From: Argopecten irradians
Lineage: Eukaryota; Mollusca; Bivalvia; Pectinida; Pectinidae
NCBI RefSeq assembly: GCF_041381155.1
Contig: NC_091142.1
Coordinates: forward strand, 4,405,778-4,469,777
Length of the DNA stretch: 64,000 nucleotides
Direction of reading: 5' to 3'
Made by a program: the position numbers and the translations under genes. Shown in pieces: positions 1 through 12,836 of this stretch. Position 1 is the first letter of the stretch. Every line of letters begins with the position of its first letter. The notes under the pieces were generated by a model that saw only the letters and a list, made by a program, of their open reading frames with translations, was not told the DNA's origin and did not search any database.

Positions 1-1424
1 ACTTTCCATTTTCTAATTGCTTGTCCAAATTTTACTATTTGTAGATATCTTTATCTTGCTCATTTACTTCCTCTCGCATCTGTGGCATATTCTTTTTCGG
101 AGATCCTTCGTTACCACAAGTGGAGAACGAAGCTATATTTGACAGTGTCCAAACATTTATATTAACAACTAAACGATTTGACCCATAAGTTTCCGTTATC
201 TTATACTATATGTCATTGGTGCCTCTCAATCATTCTTCAGGTCTTCTTACTCCCATTGTCAAAATTTAACTATTTTAATTATTATTGTAAATTACCCATT
301 TGCAGTACCTATAGTACCTATAATTTTCATTTCATTAGTGTTGTTGTACGATGGAAGTCCTCTGTTAGCTGGATAATTAACAGTTCCTTATCGAACACAT
401 CATGTGATATCCTCCTCCCCTTTTTCCCCATTGCCGATCCTTTCTTGCACCTTTCCTTGAATCCTCTCTCTTCCCCAATACCCTTCCATTTCTTTCTTTT
501 CTTCCTTTAGATAAGTATGCTGCCCGCTAGTTACATTCAAAAGGGGACATATTTACACTAATAAAACTGTGTAAACACTATTTTTTCTGAATCCTTTTTA
601 TGTTTAATGTGTACCTCATTAACTTTTTTTCAAATAAAAAATAAAGTTTAAACTAAACTCTAAATAGTCCATATAAATTAGATATTACACATATGGTAAT
701 ATTATTGCAAAATTAATGTTATTGGATTTGAAAAAATGTAGTTATATAGATTATATATAGTCTTGCGGTTCATAATTCCATAAACGTATAAGTCATATAA
801 GATTACAAGTCAAATCTTTCATTTACACTATTTTACACAATAATGTACATTTTAAACCAAATGAAAACTGAAGGGATGTCGGAGGAAGAGATAATATAAT
901 GGATATAATATAATGGATGATTCTGTTACATGTATATGCATATATGCATGATTAAATATACATGTATGTACATTTAATTGATGGTTATGTCATAATGAGT
1001 GAAGATTTTTGATATTTAAGATAAAAACAATTACTTGTATGACATAAAATTTGGACGATTCTTGATCTTATATATACAATGTATATATTTATACAAGTAT
1101 GGGACAAGGAAGTAATCCCAACCGCGAGGACAAAGACAATTGTAAAATTTTCGAGGCGATCTGCCCCTTTATCAAGACATACAAAACGAACAAGATTACA
1201 TTATAGGATACGAACAGTAATACGGGACAATAAGGGTACAAAGTAAGGACAACAATAGGACAAGCAATGGAAAAATCTAGATCACAAAAAAGTGGGAACT
1301 AGTTTGTGATGCAGATATTACTTAGAAATAATAAGGGTCAAAGAAGTGATATCAACAGGATTTTCCAGATGACACGGGAACCAATCAAACGTAAGTATGT
1401 TGGATACGCATTACTTCAAATGGT

Positions 1425-1577
1425 AAATATGGGACAGGGACGTAATTTCAACCGTGTGGACAAAGGAAATTGTCAAATTTTCGAGTTTCGAGGTGATCTG
1501 CCTCTTTATCAAGACATACAAAATTTGACAATTTTCTTTGTCCACACGGTTGGAATTACTTCCTTGTCCCATATTTA
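1425..1577. repeat. Inverted repeat, ~60-bp arms
   Basis: The arm at about 1425-1484 (contains ATGGGACAGGGACGTAATTT and CAACCGTGTGGACAAAG) is repeated in reverse complement at about 1519-1577 (contains CTTTGTCCACACGGTTGG). A related single arm lies near 1097-1185. This looks like the end structure of a small DNA element. Confidence 0.7.
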
Positions 1578-4112
1578 CCAGAGACACCAGACATCACATC
1601 CACCCGGGTCACATTGTATTGACAACGGGCAAAGCAGCCGTCCCATTCACAATATGCTGAGCGTTGAGCAGGATAAGAAACTACAACATTTATAGATTAT
1701 GGTTTGTCTTTGCCAGGGGATATAGTCCAAAGCATTCTTCACAGGGGCGAGCGTTCAATGCCGAAGCTGAAGTAGCCCGAGAAAAAAACGATAGGATTCA
1801 AACTAGCGACCCAGGCTGGACAGTTTGTGGTAATTTGTCCGGATATTATCTTAATCATAAGCCCACGGCGGCCTCAAATAGTTAATCAAGTAAAAAACGA
1901 CATTTGTTTTCTTGATAATGCTAATTTTGCATTCGTTGCTCATTATGAAAAATGAGGTTGGCAGTAAAAATGAAATGCCACTTACCATTTACACAGGGTA
2001 ATCCATAAATAACTAATAGGAAGACCTTCATAACTGCAATATTTTCCATTTTAGGTAGGAATCTGAATAAGATCATAATAACATTTATAACATTCATAAC
2101 TCTTTATGGAACAATTGATAATTAATTTACAACAATTTATACACATTTAACATAATCATGTATCTATTTAAATACAACTTGGTGTAAAAATTATACAAAC
2201 TTATGTATTTTGTTTCACATTGTAAAAGACAAATGTGCGTTCACTACAATCTTGATAACCATGTTTTAAGGTTTAAAAGGCCCTTATAACGTTTCCGAAG
2301 TAAAAATTAAAAGTTTTTACAAAACAATTTTGTATGCATGGCCTCAAAGTCCCACTAACCACTACCTTTCCAAAGTATAAAATTATCGAATTCGTTTTAC
2401 AATTACATTTCAAAACTTCAAAACGGTTTCGGTTAAGGTGTGAGTGCCTTTACCAGTTAAGTTGACATGAGCAATTAAAGGTTATAGTAGTTTTCAAAGG
2501 CAGATTTTTTTACTGATTCATTAAAGTAAGAAAAAGTGAATAGATAGTGTTCTGCACTTGTATCGGCATGCTTATAAGAACCATGATGGAAAAGATTTCA
2601 AGTGATCAGCAAACGGATAGTATGTCAATAATTTTGAGTTTCTGACCGACATTTGATATTCGATTGAATCAAAAGGCTAAAAGAGATAAAATTGAAAAAG
2701 GCAAACTTAAGAGCAAACAAATTAAATTTCTGAATTGAGACCGTACTATGACGAGTTCGTTCATTCACAACCAGGTCATAATCAATGTGCGTTAAGTACG
2801 ACGCACAGACACAACACTTATTTGCCCATCCAGAAAATCTAGCTATTGGATTTTACAGCTGAAATATCTATACCTATGCATGAATTGCTACACTACGTGG
2901 GAAAAGTGTAAGGCTCGCGGTTCTATATAAATGATCTTGTTCCTGCATTGGTATCACACCTTATCTGGGTAATACAGAAATAGTTGTACTAATGTCTTCC
3001 GATGTCTTGAAGTGATGTCATGAAGTATCTTAAAACATAAATTGTATACGGTTTGGTTTTTAGTGGAATGTTAGATATTCTGAGACCATTTAACATCGTA
3101 ACATAGTATTAACATGAAAAGAAGCAATTTTGCCTGTTGTTTTAAAAAATCATACATTCATATGTGCATTCAAAACCAGACGTGTATTTCTTTCATCAGC
3201 ATATCACTCCAAACATGATTTGTTCTTCTAATTATGCCTACAGCATCTGAATATTAGTGCACTTTTACATATTATCAACGTTTTCATTCTGTGTAACCAT
3301 TCAGGAGTATACTGAAATCCCGTTGACACATACAGGTGGTATATATGCCGATCGTAAAAATGGCAAAGTTATCATCTTTTTTAGCTATTTGGTATACTGG
3401 CAACCCCTAGACACAGATAGGGTACATGTCCGTCTCTATTATAAATGTTTGGGGTTTTATGTTTCGTATCCTTACCTTGAATTGCTTTCATGAGTCACCC
3501 CTGCATAGAAATTAGGTTAGATTCTTTATCGATAAAATTTATTATCTCAAATCCATCACATTATAAAATACTTTCTTGTAAAACTACTTACCTTGCTCTG
3601 AGTCTTGGTCAAGATTCGTTTAAGGTCTTTATACGAATACAGTTATATTCGTAAACATTCAGGGATATTTACTTACATTTTACCCTATCGATACGCATCA
3701 CCGACTTTTACAGATATCCGGGATGGAGGCTTTATATACCTGTTTGCCACTTCCGTTTCGCTCTGTTAATTTTTGGGAACATTCTGGAATCTCACAAATG
3801 TTTCTCAAAGTGACAGATTTCAATTTGCATATGACAAAATATCAGGCGTGTTTATCATAACAAAGGATTTTTTTTATAAATTGAGATCATATATAGACGT
3901 GTAGACAGTCGCGTAATCGATCATAATCTCACATTTAGCCTACACGAAAATGAGGTTGACTTATGCTGATCTCATATCGCAGATATCTGGAAGTAAAGAT
4001 CAAGAGGGAAACTTGTAACTGTCCCACATAGTTTTAAATCTCGCGTTGGAAGTGAATGGCTAATGATGACGTATCGGCATACCTCAACATCTCAGTCACA
4101 GTATCCCATACA

Positions 4113-4165
4113 GATGCTCCACTGCCGACAAAGCATAAACGATACTCATTTCAACTATAATAGGT
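4113..4165. mobile_element. Truncated copy of the GATGCTCCACC-end MITE
   Basis: About 50 bp beginning AGATGCTCCACTGCCGACA match the terminal part of the complete copies at 4475-4841 and 13401-13764. The opposite end is not present nearby. Confidence 0.55.
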
Positions 4166-4474
4166 ATTTAGTTGTGAATATAAAGTACTGTAAATCTCAA
4201 AATGATGGTAATTTTTGGTACTAACAAAAAATCAAAAGCTTATCTTGAATCGAGAATATGAAAATTATGAAACTTAAATGAGTGTTATAATGTATCTCTA
4301 TGAGAGAGTTAGGTTGCAAATATGAAATCACCATATTTTTATCAGAAATTGCGTAAAACAAGTTTTCAATCAGAGACACTGAAATTCGTCCTTAACTCTG
4401 CTTGTTTTAGATGAAGATAAATGAAACAACTTCTCACTTGTCTTGTAACACCCTTCCTGGTATTAGTTATGTTA

Positions 4475-4841
4475 TTTAAAGATGCTCCACCACCGACAGA
4501 GCATAAATGATCCCATTATTTGAACAATAACCGGTGTTTTATAGTGTATATATATGTGTGTGTCTAACACAAAAATAATATGAAATAATTCATTTTACTT
4601 TTGGCGCATGCACTATCAGTACTTCATTCCATATAGGATATAGTGCAATGGATTTTTTTCGGGATGCAATTTATTACTTTTAATTTTTTTTTTCTTGAAG
4701 TAAAATTTTAATCTCAAACTTTTCAATGGTGGCATTAGTGTAAAGTAAGTAACTTTTGTAACTGAAGAAAAATACTAAATCGTCTGCTCATGTTTTTGAT
4801 AGAGAAAAAACACCATTTGTCAGCGGTGGAGCATCTTTAAA
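4475..4841. mobile_element. MITE with TTTAAAGATGCTCCACC termini, copy 1
   Basis: This 367-bp AT-rich element starts TTTAAAGATGCTCCACC and ends with its reverse complement GGTGGAGCATCTTTAAA. Its interior matches the copy inside a NOC4L intron at 13401-13764 in the opposite orientation, including the segment TTCATTCCATATAGGATATA. There is no transposase frame, so it is non-autonomous. Confidence 0.8.
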
Positions 4842-6047
4842 AACGCGAATGACATTGTAAATCTGACAGGGTACTGAATAAGGCTTTATTTCGTCTGCTT
4901 TGTTTTAGTAGTTTTAATGACTTTAAATGAGTTATATTCTTAATTAGTATCCACCATATGTGTTTATATTTTGTATTGGTTTATTTCAGAGTTAGCTGCC
5001 CTTGTTGTTAGGTATTGATTGTGACGTCATTTGTTTGCGAGCTATACGCCATATGATTAAGATAAAACGACGTGAGATTTGCTCACAAAAAATGAAGTCA
5101 CAAGGGGAGGAAACTCTACAATATGTAACACGAAATAAACTACCACATACTCCAAATGTGGTTAATTTCGCGAGTGCTTAATTTCGCGATTTCCAGATGT
5201 AACCGGGGGATGTTGTTGGGGTAGAAATATAACGCCAATCCGGATTTCAGTAATTTCGCCAATTTATGAATGGAATTAGTAAATCTTCACTTTGCAAGAG
5301 GACTTTCCATGTAGTTCAGAGCCCAAACATGGCTAGACCACCATGACCATAGTCACCGGTAATACCTGGCTGGGGATGTTATAATCACATACGTCCAAGT
5401 CCAGGTTGTCTTAATTTCACCAGACGATACAACGTCTGACCAGTATGAATGGCGGAAAAACCCAAACCAAAGCCGAACTGACCACCAACCCCTGGGTAAA
5501 CCAGTAGACCATCACATATCCCTATACAGGTATATTATAAGTATAAAAACGGCGGGAATATTTAAAATATTAAAATCAACAATAATAGGTATTTTCACGC
5601 AAATCTTTATGTGTAGCAATATTTACATCATTCAAAATAAGCAGCATATCTATATAATTCAAAAGGTAATGATGTACATATATTATATATCGACCCTATT
5701 ACACAGGTGTAAACCCTTTGTGGTGGTGTTATTGTTCTTATAGATATAAATTTTCAGACTTTTAGCAACACAGCTCGTACATAAACAAAAATAATACCCG
5801 ATGAGGAAATTCTCGCGGTAAAATGGTCTTCGTGAGAATTTCCCCCTCGCGTAAATCCCTATGTTTACAGTAAGTACATCATAAACATATGGGTGTGCGT
5901 GGTGTCTTAAAACTACAACCTGGTAGTAAATTGATGATAATATTGCTTAATTTTCTAGTTTTAAAATTTGTTTGATGGGATATAATTTTATTCCAATTCT
6001 TCAGCTATATCTATATCCAACTACATCGACCAATAGGGGGAGGGGTA

Positions 6048-6153
6048 ATCCGAGATACTCTTGCACTGACACCAGACTTAGACATTATGACAGTCACCAG
6101 ACATATATATGTCATATGTCCATGTCTGGTGTGTGAGTCAGAGTATCTCGGGC
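6048..6153. repeat. Hairpin inverted repeat
   Basis: CGAGATACTC near 6050 pairs with GAGTATCTCG near 6143, and ACCAGAC pairs with GTCTGGT inside. The result is an interrupted foldback of about 105 bp of unknown role. Confidence 0.6.
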
Positions 6154-7004
6154 TAGGAGGGTTGTTTGATTGAATTGTATGTTTACCGCTAACACCGGTA
6201 ACATTGATGGGTTAATGTGTTGAGAAACAAGATACTTTAAGTGATTTAAACCATTTTTATTTAAAAAAGCGTTTTGTTGAAAAATTTCTTTATTTCATTT
6301 GAAAATATGGGGGAAATTTGGTACGCCAATGGGGTACGCAAAATAAATATGCCCCAATACTTCATTCTCATGCTGTACATCATAACCCCTGGAGGTATCT
6401 TAGATATAAAGGTAACTTACTTCAGATATATGAAAAGATTTGTGACCAATTACTTCCCGTAATTTGTATACATCATTTAGCACGCTTAATGATAATTTTA
6501 ATTTTACAAAGTTTTTCTTTTACCCTGATTTCTTTGCATATTTTGTTTTTGTTTCCTTGTGCAAGGTTTTTTCCTATTACGAACTTCCTTCTTGGTAACA
6601 AAGAGTAGCCTCGTAACACACTGTATTTGCACTCATAACCAGATCGAACTTCTAATATTGCAGTTACCAATTAAGCCTAAAGCAGGTAAGATTGTTTTGA
6701 AATACTAATATATTGTCTTTTAAAATATTATCTAAAACTAAACGTAGTTATAGGCTTACATAATGTGTCATCAATATTGCTGAAATAATTGATATTCCAT
6801 TAAATCGTATGTTCTGGTAAGAACTTCATATATAGATATCAAAACTACTGAGATTTTTGAAAGTATTTCGCATTTTAAGTGGGTTTGTATTGATTAAACA
6901 AGAATAAAGTCGAATAAAGTTGTTATTCATGATAATTTTAGACATAGCATAACCTTACTGAAACATACCTTATTTTCATATGCAAATAATTATTTCTATT
7001 TATC

Positions 7005-7415
7005 ACATAATCCGCCTGAGATCCAGTGACTTCGCCCGTGTAATATTTTGTGTGCATATCTCACTAGTGTAATACGACATGGAGCGAAGTTCATTGGCTA
7101 AATAAATCTTCTAACGTCATGACAGAAACAATATAATGACGTCAGGAAAAATGACGTGAAGTAAGGATTTTCATGACGGCGGGACAAAATGGCGGCTATG
7201 ACTGGATTTTCGCAATTCGTTTTGATGTGAGATTCTTCAAATTGTAGGTTGTCGTAGTAATGTGATAAATAGAATCATAATTTGTGTTATTTCTTACCAG
7301 ATCTTAGGAAAGTCGTTTCGAATTTTTAATTTTTGCTCTCCAAGACTCGTAAAAGAAAGACTTCTTAACACTCTTTTAATAAAATATGTTATGAAATGAG
7401 CACTCATTGAATATC
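7005..7415. mobile_element. Interspersed element G, copy 1 (upstream of otopetrin)
   Basis: About 410 bp share extended similarity with 22500-22912. Common blocks include the TTCATTGGCT segment, repeated GACGTCA motifs, an ACAAAATGGCGGC-like block and a 3' foldback. It ends only about 65 bp before the otopetrin start codon, so it may supply promoter or 5'UTR sequence. Confidence 0.65.
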
Positions 7416-7480
7416 CTATTTATTCTTATAAGCAGTGGATTATTATTTCCTTGTTTATTTATTACAGACTCGTTTTAAAA

Positions 7481-9034
7481 ATGGACTCATTCTGTGGCAA
7501 GATATTGACATCTATGTTTATTCTACCGTTTACGGCCGGAAATTACCGGAGACGGCCGAATGGCTCCTGGTGTTTTGACTGCACCATTGCTTCCCGGGTT
7601 TTGTTCCTAATCGTTTTGGCAACCATAATAGTGTTAACAGCCAGCAAAGACATCCACAAACATGCAGATGTAAGACTTGCAATTGTTGTTATTCTTCTGT
7701 CCTTATCCATGTGTGCCGGCGTTATTGGAATCTACATTTTGGGTTGTTTCGTGAAATATCATGGCCAGCAGTATATTGTAGCCTCAACGCGTAACACTCA
7801 TACCTCCAAACTTCAAGTCATCTTCTTGTGGGGTTTCGGCCTGGCATCTGGTATACGATGTATTTTATCTGCGGGTAAACATATTGAATGTACAGCGAAA
7901 GCATCACATAGTGCATATTGGACATCAATGTTTTGTTTTTATACCTTAGTAATCGTATATCTGTTTTCAGAAATGATTTTCATCACTTACTGCTCAACAT
8001 TCAAGCTTAAAAAGACTCTTTTTGTGAATTATGTCATGCTTATGCTATTAACTGCGAATGTCTCTGTCATTGTGTATATCCACTTCTTGCATGATACATT
8101 CTCGTATTTCACTAAAAATGATAATGATGGCCAACTGTCTTCGTGCCTATTGAACAATAGCACGATCAGTCATCTCATGACGAAATCACAACCGTTTTTG
8201 TATCCAGCATCTGTGGAATATTCCCTTCTTTCAATTACAATCCTTTTGGAGATTTGGTCACCAACAAAACTACGCCATGTTGTAAATGAACAGATAACTA
8301 GTCCACAGGAATTGGAAAGCGTACCTTTAGTTGCAGACGACACCTCAATTGAAGACATGAATTCCGAAAATAGAAGCGGGAAAACTGTGTGCCAGATGGC
8401 GACATTGGCAGGTAGTTTATCAGCAGGAATCGGCCTCATTCTCTGTAATGTTATTCTAGCCACTGGTATTGGAGAAAACGAATACGTGAGGTACGTCGCT
8501 GGCATATATGAGTTCACTCTTAATGGGATGATGTCGCTTGCAATCTTTGCTGGATTTTATTGTTTGGTGAAGTGTTGTACTCCGGACAGTGTACCGAAAG
8601 GTCTTGGTTCCCGGGAATATGTATATCTACTCTCCGCGTTTGGTCTGTTTATGACGAACATCGCAGAAGGAATAGGAAATGACGTTTCTACTCAACCGGA
8701 AGCCAGACTCTTCATGTACAGAAGCATATTCTCTGTCTTCCAAGATTATCTTCAAGTCGTGTTCCTGTTGTTAGCTAACAGGTGTAAGAAAGTCGACCCC
8801 CGATCTAATATCCATCCACTGGAGTCAGCGCTGATATTCATCATGATCAGTAATTTTGTTCTCTGGTTTAACGACAGTGTGCTTTTATCAAAGTTCCCTA
8901 ATACACGGTCGCTGCATTACCAGACCGACAATACCACATATACCATGTACGAGGATTTGCTGCCGGTGGCTGTTTTCTTTCGTTTCACGTCTTTTATGGA
9001 ATACTATACAACCTTCGGCAAATATACTTCTTAG
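7481..9034 (+). CDS. Otopetrin-like proton channel
   Basis: An uninterrupted 517-codon frame encodes a polytopic membrane protein with 12 likely transmembrane segments and short loops. Otopetrins are proton-selective channels of plasma membranes. Family hallmarks seen are FLYPASVEYSLL (sixth segment), NFVLWFNDSVLL (eleventh) and the terminal LLPVAVFFRF block. The first helix lies at about residues 36-55, and a hydrophilic acidic stretch with VADDTSIEDMNSENR separates the two six-helix halves, as in the family. The ATG at 7481 is chosen because the frame upstream lacks another ATG and a splice acceptor (TTATTACAG) sits 13 bp upstream, suggesting a non-coding 5' exon. The length is at the short end for the family. 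The single coding exon suggests an ancestral loss of introns or a retrocopy. Lineage-specific otopetrin expansions are known in invertebrates, so no vertebrate orthology is implied. Confidence 0.82.
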   Translation: MDSFCGKILTSMFILPFTAGNYRRRPNGSWCFDCTIASRVLFLIVLATIIVLTASKDIHKHADVRLAIVVILLSLSMCAGVIGIYILGCFVKYHGQQYIVASTRNTHTSKLQVIFLWGFGLASGIRCILSAGKHIECTAKASHSAYWTSMFCFYTLVIVYLFSEMIFITYCSTFKLKKTLFVNYVMLMLLTANVSVIVYIHFLHDTFSYFTKNDNDGQLSSCLLNNSTISHLMTKSQPFLYPASVEYSLLSITILLEIWSPTKLRHVVNEQITSPQELESVPLVADDTSIEDMNSENRSGKTVCQMATLAGSLSAGIGLILCNVILATGIGENEYVRYVAGIYEFTLNGMMSLAIFAGFYCLVKCCTPDSVPKGLGSREYVYLLSAFGLFMTNIAEGIGNDVSTQPEARLFMYRSIFSVFQDYLQVVFLLLANRCKKVDPRSNIHPLESALIFIMISNFVLWFNDSVLLSKFPNTRSLHYQTDNTTYTMYEDLLPVAVFFRFTSFMEYYTTFGKYTS

Positions 9035-9084
9035 ATCCTTTTATGGAATACTATACAACCTTCGGCAAATATACTTCTTAGATC
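8991..9084 (+). repeat. 47-bp tandem duplication across the otopetrin stop codon
   Basis: The segment beginning CTTTTATGGAATACTATACA at 8991 is repeated perfectly from 9038, so the last 15 codons and stop of the otopetrin frame are followed by a second, non-coding copy. The stop codon in the first copy keeps the protein unchanged. Confidence 0.9.
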
Positions 9085-9099
9085 CTTATCGTCGATATT

Positions 9100-10780
9100 T
9101 GAATCTTATTAATGCTTAAATGTACGTCAAACTTCTCTAAAAGACCACCCAGTGGACAAGAGAGAAGAGTCATCTAATTTTGTGTTATGAATAACTATTT
9201 GGAGTCCTTTGAATGTGTTCTTAGTAAACAAATGGTATTTATACATAGGCGGTGTAACCGTAGTTGTTGAAGTTCAAAAACGCAGTCTAGAATATTTCAA
9301 TTATTTGGTTGTGAAGGATATATGGCTTATGATTAAGAAACAAACCAAATTTTGGTTTAACAGACCATGAACAGGACTAGTTATGGAGGCATTGATACGT
9401 CACAAAACTTTGAAATTGTTTATTTTGTCGTAATCACTTCTTTTGTGCAAAAAAGATTATCAAGAGATAGCACATACCAAGAGGACCTCCATAACGATAT
9501 ACAAAAGTACACTGTATGTCGCTCATGGTTTAGACGTGAAAACCCCGGTAAAATGATATTATAACAAAACTGAATATTTTGCAGTATCAGATAACTGCAC
9601 GAACTAATTATTGATAATGATTTCATATTTTTGTACGCTTTTGCTTTGTTTTGTTTTGCGAATAAGACGTCTTTGTTTCGATTTCACGTTTATTTTGAAA
9701 CATTTTCGCGGTTAATTATTTTCACGAATTTGTACGGCCCACAAATTGCGCGAAATATAAGCGCGCGCGAAAATCAGTTGCTTTACAGTATTTATATTGG
9801 AGTATATATTATACTTCAATCATGATCAGTTTACGATTCTTGACCCAAATAAGTCTGAATGCATTCGTGAATGCAAATTCTCACAAAATGATGCATTTGA
9901 ACTGAAATAATCCTATACAGAATGCACTCCAAATTTGTTGAAAAACACAGTATCTATCGGGTGGGGAGCCACTAGTCCAATCGGACTAATTCATGACAAT
10001 TGGCACTAGTTTGGCCGTAAAATTACTAGTGGTGGTCATCCGACTAGTGGTTGAAGTGGTATTTTGAGTGCTAGTTACTATAAACCAACTTTCTTTCGCG
10101 GCTATCAAATTTAGCAGTTTCCATTTCAAAACATTTCGCGGATTTAAAATTGAATGGGAATACATTTAAATTTAATGGTGAAAGAATTGTGGAAGGTTTT
10201 AATTCCCGAATTAATATGGATCGCGAAAATAAATCTCAAGCGAAAGAGAATTGCTTTATACAGTAATCGTTTCTTTGGCGCAGTTGAACAGAACTAAATT
10301 ATCAAAAGTTAGTATACGTTAAGACCTCAATTTTAATGGCTGATAAGCGAATAAGGTATAAACTTTCGTTTTCCCCCAAAGAATCACACAACTGCTTAAG
10401 AATAAATCTGGTTAGAACAGAACACATCACCAAAATTCAAGAGCGTTCCTTTACTTAAAATGTCTCATAGAAAGTATTATAGTAGTTACCGAAAAGTTCC
10501 TTAAGATTGATTTCTTTCATGATGTTTCCTCTAGGTCTTCGTTCCAAACTAGATAAAGGTTTTTGAGATTTTTTAAATGATTTTTTCAATATTTGTAACA
10601 AGTTGTCATATGCAAAAGTAATCTAAAATTTAGACTTCCATTTTTCTATTATCGATTTGTATATACATGTACAGGGATTTTAATCAATGATTTCAATAAC
10701 GTTTACTTAAGACATCATTGCGACAACATTTTTGAGCTGAATCAAGCCAACTTTTGCTCTATCTTTACAAGGTTCATTTT
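9100..10780. other. Intergenic, no gene recognised
   Basis: AT-rich sequence with short open frames lacking coding character. Local repeats of ACTAGT/CGACTAGTGG type occur near 9970-10070, and there are GCGCGCGAAAAT and TTCGCGG blocks like other dispersed repeats in the window. Confidence 0.55.
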
Positions 10781-10841
10781 AATTAAAAACAGATCCCAGA
10801 CGGATCTTGGCGCCAACCAAAGATTGATCTATGTCTGATGG

Positions 10842-11880
10842 ATCCTTTATTGCTTTTCAAACTTCAACTATCAAAATCCAAGATGGCGGCCTATTGGCCA
10901 TCTTGGTGACTGATCGGTCCCAAAATGCACTATGCACAACTAGGGCCCAAGAAGAACCTATATATGGATTTTCAGACAGATCCTTGCAGTACTTCCTGAG
11001 AAATAGTGGTAAAAAACTTCAACTATCAAAATTCAAGATGGCGACCGTTCAGCCAACTTGTTGACTGATCGGTCCCAAAAGTCAGTATGCACAACTAGGG
11101 CCCAAGGGGAACCTATATATGTAATTTGATAACGATCCCTTCAATACTTTCTGACAAATAGTGGTAATATTTTAATACCAAAATCCAAGATGACTGCCTG
11201 AAGGCCATCTTGTTGACCAATTGGTCCGAAAATGCTATATGCACAACAAAAGCCCTAGGGGAACATACATATGAAATTTGAGAATGATCCCTTCAGTACT
11301 TTCTGATAAATAGCGATAACAAACTTTAACTATCAGAATACAAAATGGCTGCCTGGTGGCCATCTGTTGGCCGATTGGTCCCAAAATGCAATATGCATAA
11401 CTAGGGTCCTAGGGGAACCTACATATGCTATTTGAGAATAATCCCTTCAGTGCTTTTTGAGAAATAGCGATAACAAACTTTAACTATCAAAATCCAAAAT
11501 GGCTGCCTGGTGGCCATCTGTTGGCCGATTGGTAGGTCCTAGGGGAACCTACATATGCATTTGAGAATAATCCCTTCAAATAGCGATACAAACTTTAACT
11601 ATCAAAATCCAAAATGGCTGCCTAGGTGGCCATCTGTTGGCCGATTGGTCCCAAAATGCAATATGCATAACTAGGGTCGTACTTTTTGAGAAATAGCGAT
11701 AACAAACTTTAACTATCAAAATCCAAGATGGCTGCCATCTGTTGAGCGATTAGTCCCAAAATGCAATATTCATAACTACGGCCCTAGGGGAACCTACATA
11801 TGAAATTTGAGAGAGATCCCTTCAGCAGTTTCTCAGAAATAGCGATAACAAAAATTGTTAACAGACGGACCATGGACGAA
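10842..11880 (+). repeat. Tandem array, ~155-bp unit, about 7 copies
   Basis: The unit is recognised by ACTATCAAAATCCAAGATGG, GGCCATCTTGTTG, GGTCCCAAAATGCA and AGGGGAACCTACATATG blocks. Starts recur at about 10858, 11017, 11170, 11325, 11476, 11592 and 11707; the later units are internally deleted to about 115 bp. The array ends in AACAGACGGACCATGGACGA, a GACGGAC-type tail shared in style with the other arrays in this window. Confidence 0.8.
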
Positions 11881-11899
11881 AGGTGATTTGAATATTGTG

Positions 11900-12720
11900 A
11901 TTTTAGTACTTTTACTAAAAATATACTTTGTCAAATAGGTATATTAGAGTGGCAATAGCTCAAAAACAAACACACACGTTTTTGTTCCATTATCCTCTAT
12001 ATTATGAACTAAAAAAATATTAATACAGGAAAATTTTGATTTCCGAGAGTTGCACAACCCTAACTTCTGTAATGCTTTTCTATGGAGAATTTAAAGTTTA
12101 ATAAGGAATTCCTCAAAGTTCAGGAAGGTTCCTAAACACGGTCCATACCTTAATGAATTCCATCATCAATTTGTCTTCATCAGGATGTTGAAATATGTTT
12201 AAGGGATAAAATTCCTTCAATCGAATATAACACACATATGGGTCCCTCAAAGGTCGAAATGATTTCCTTAACTTCCTGTACAAAATTATACAAAATAACG
12301 TATGAAAAGAATCAAAATCACAAAAAAACTATGCATATTGTTTTAGGATTTTTAATTTCACATACATGTATATATAGTTCAGATTTTTCTATTGCCGGAC
12401 AAATTGTACAAGTAAAGGTAATACAAAGGGGCATTTCCTGGATCAGAAAAAAGAAAAATCACTAGTGAAACTTTGGACTTGTTAATATTTTCATGTGGAT
12501 ATCAGTGTCGGAAATCATTAAATGAAAGTCTTGTAATAAAGCGAAAATTAACAGTAACTCACAAGCATTCCATTTATCTTGATGTATTCCTTGGTTCCAG
12601 CCAAGCTCTATATTCGAAAATTACATTTGAACTCTGACTCTGATCATTCAAATAAGATTGGTCCAGCCAACTTTGAGATAACAATGCACACCAGTGGTAA
12701 TTTCCATTGACCTTTCCACT
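11900..12720. other. Intergenic between array and NOC4L 3' end
   Basis: No gene recognised. AT-rich sequence lies downstream of NOC4L. Confidence 0.5.
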
Positions 12721-12730
12721 TTTCCTGTAA

Positions 12731-12736
12731 TTTATT
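12731..12736 (-). terminator. Candidate NOC4L polyadenylation signal
   Basis: TTTATT on the plus strand reads AATAAA on the minus strand, about 100 nt downstream of the NOC4L stop codon. Position and sequence fit a poly(A) signal, but the cleavage site is not determinable. Confidence 0.5.
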
Positions 12737-12836
12737 GCAACTCCATCTCTCACCTTTCTTTCCACTCCACAAACTCTTTCGTCTATACAATTTTTAAATA
12801 TCTTCAGTTTTTTTGGGTTTTTTTTACACAAAGAGA

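Larger units (their letters stand above)
1..6999. other. Intergenic region, no gene recognised
   Basis: No reading frame here has recognisable protein similarity, and the short open frames are AT-rich with no coding character. The stretch holds a roughly 60-bp inverted repeat at 1425-1577, MITE copies near 4113 and at 4475-4841, a perfect-armed hairpin at 6048-6153, and diffuse AT-rich sequence. Confidence 0.6.

Noticed and set aside
178..510. 110-codon plus-strand frame
   Set aside because: Composition is Phe/Ser/Leu-rich from AT- and TC-rich DNA; no recognised domain, promoter or splice context.
1306..1885. Two overlapping frames (129 and 73 codons)
   Set aside because: The first runs through an inverted repeat and neither has coding character.
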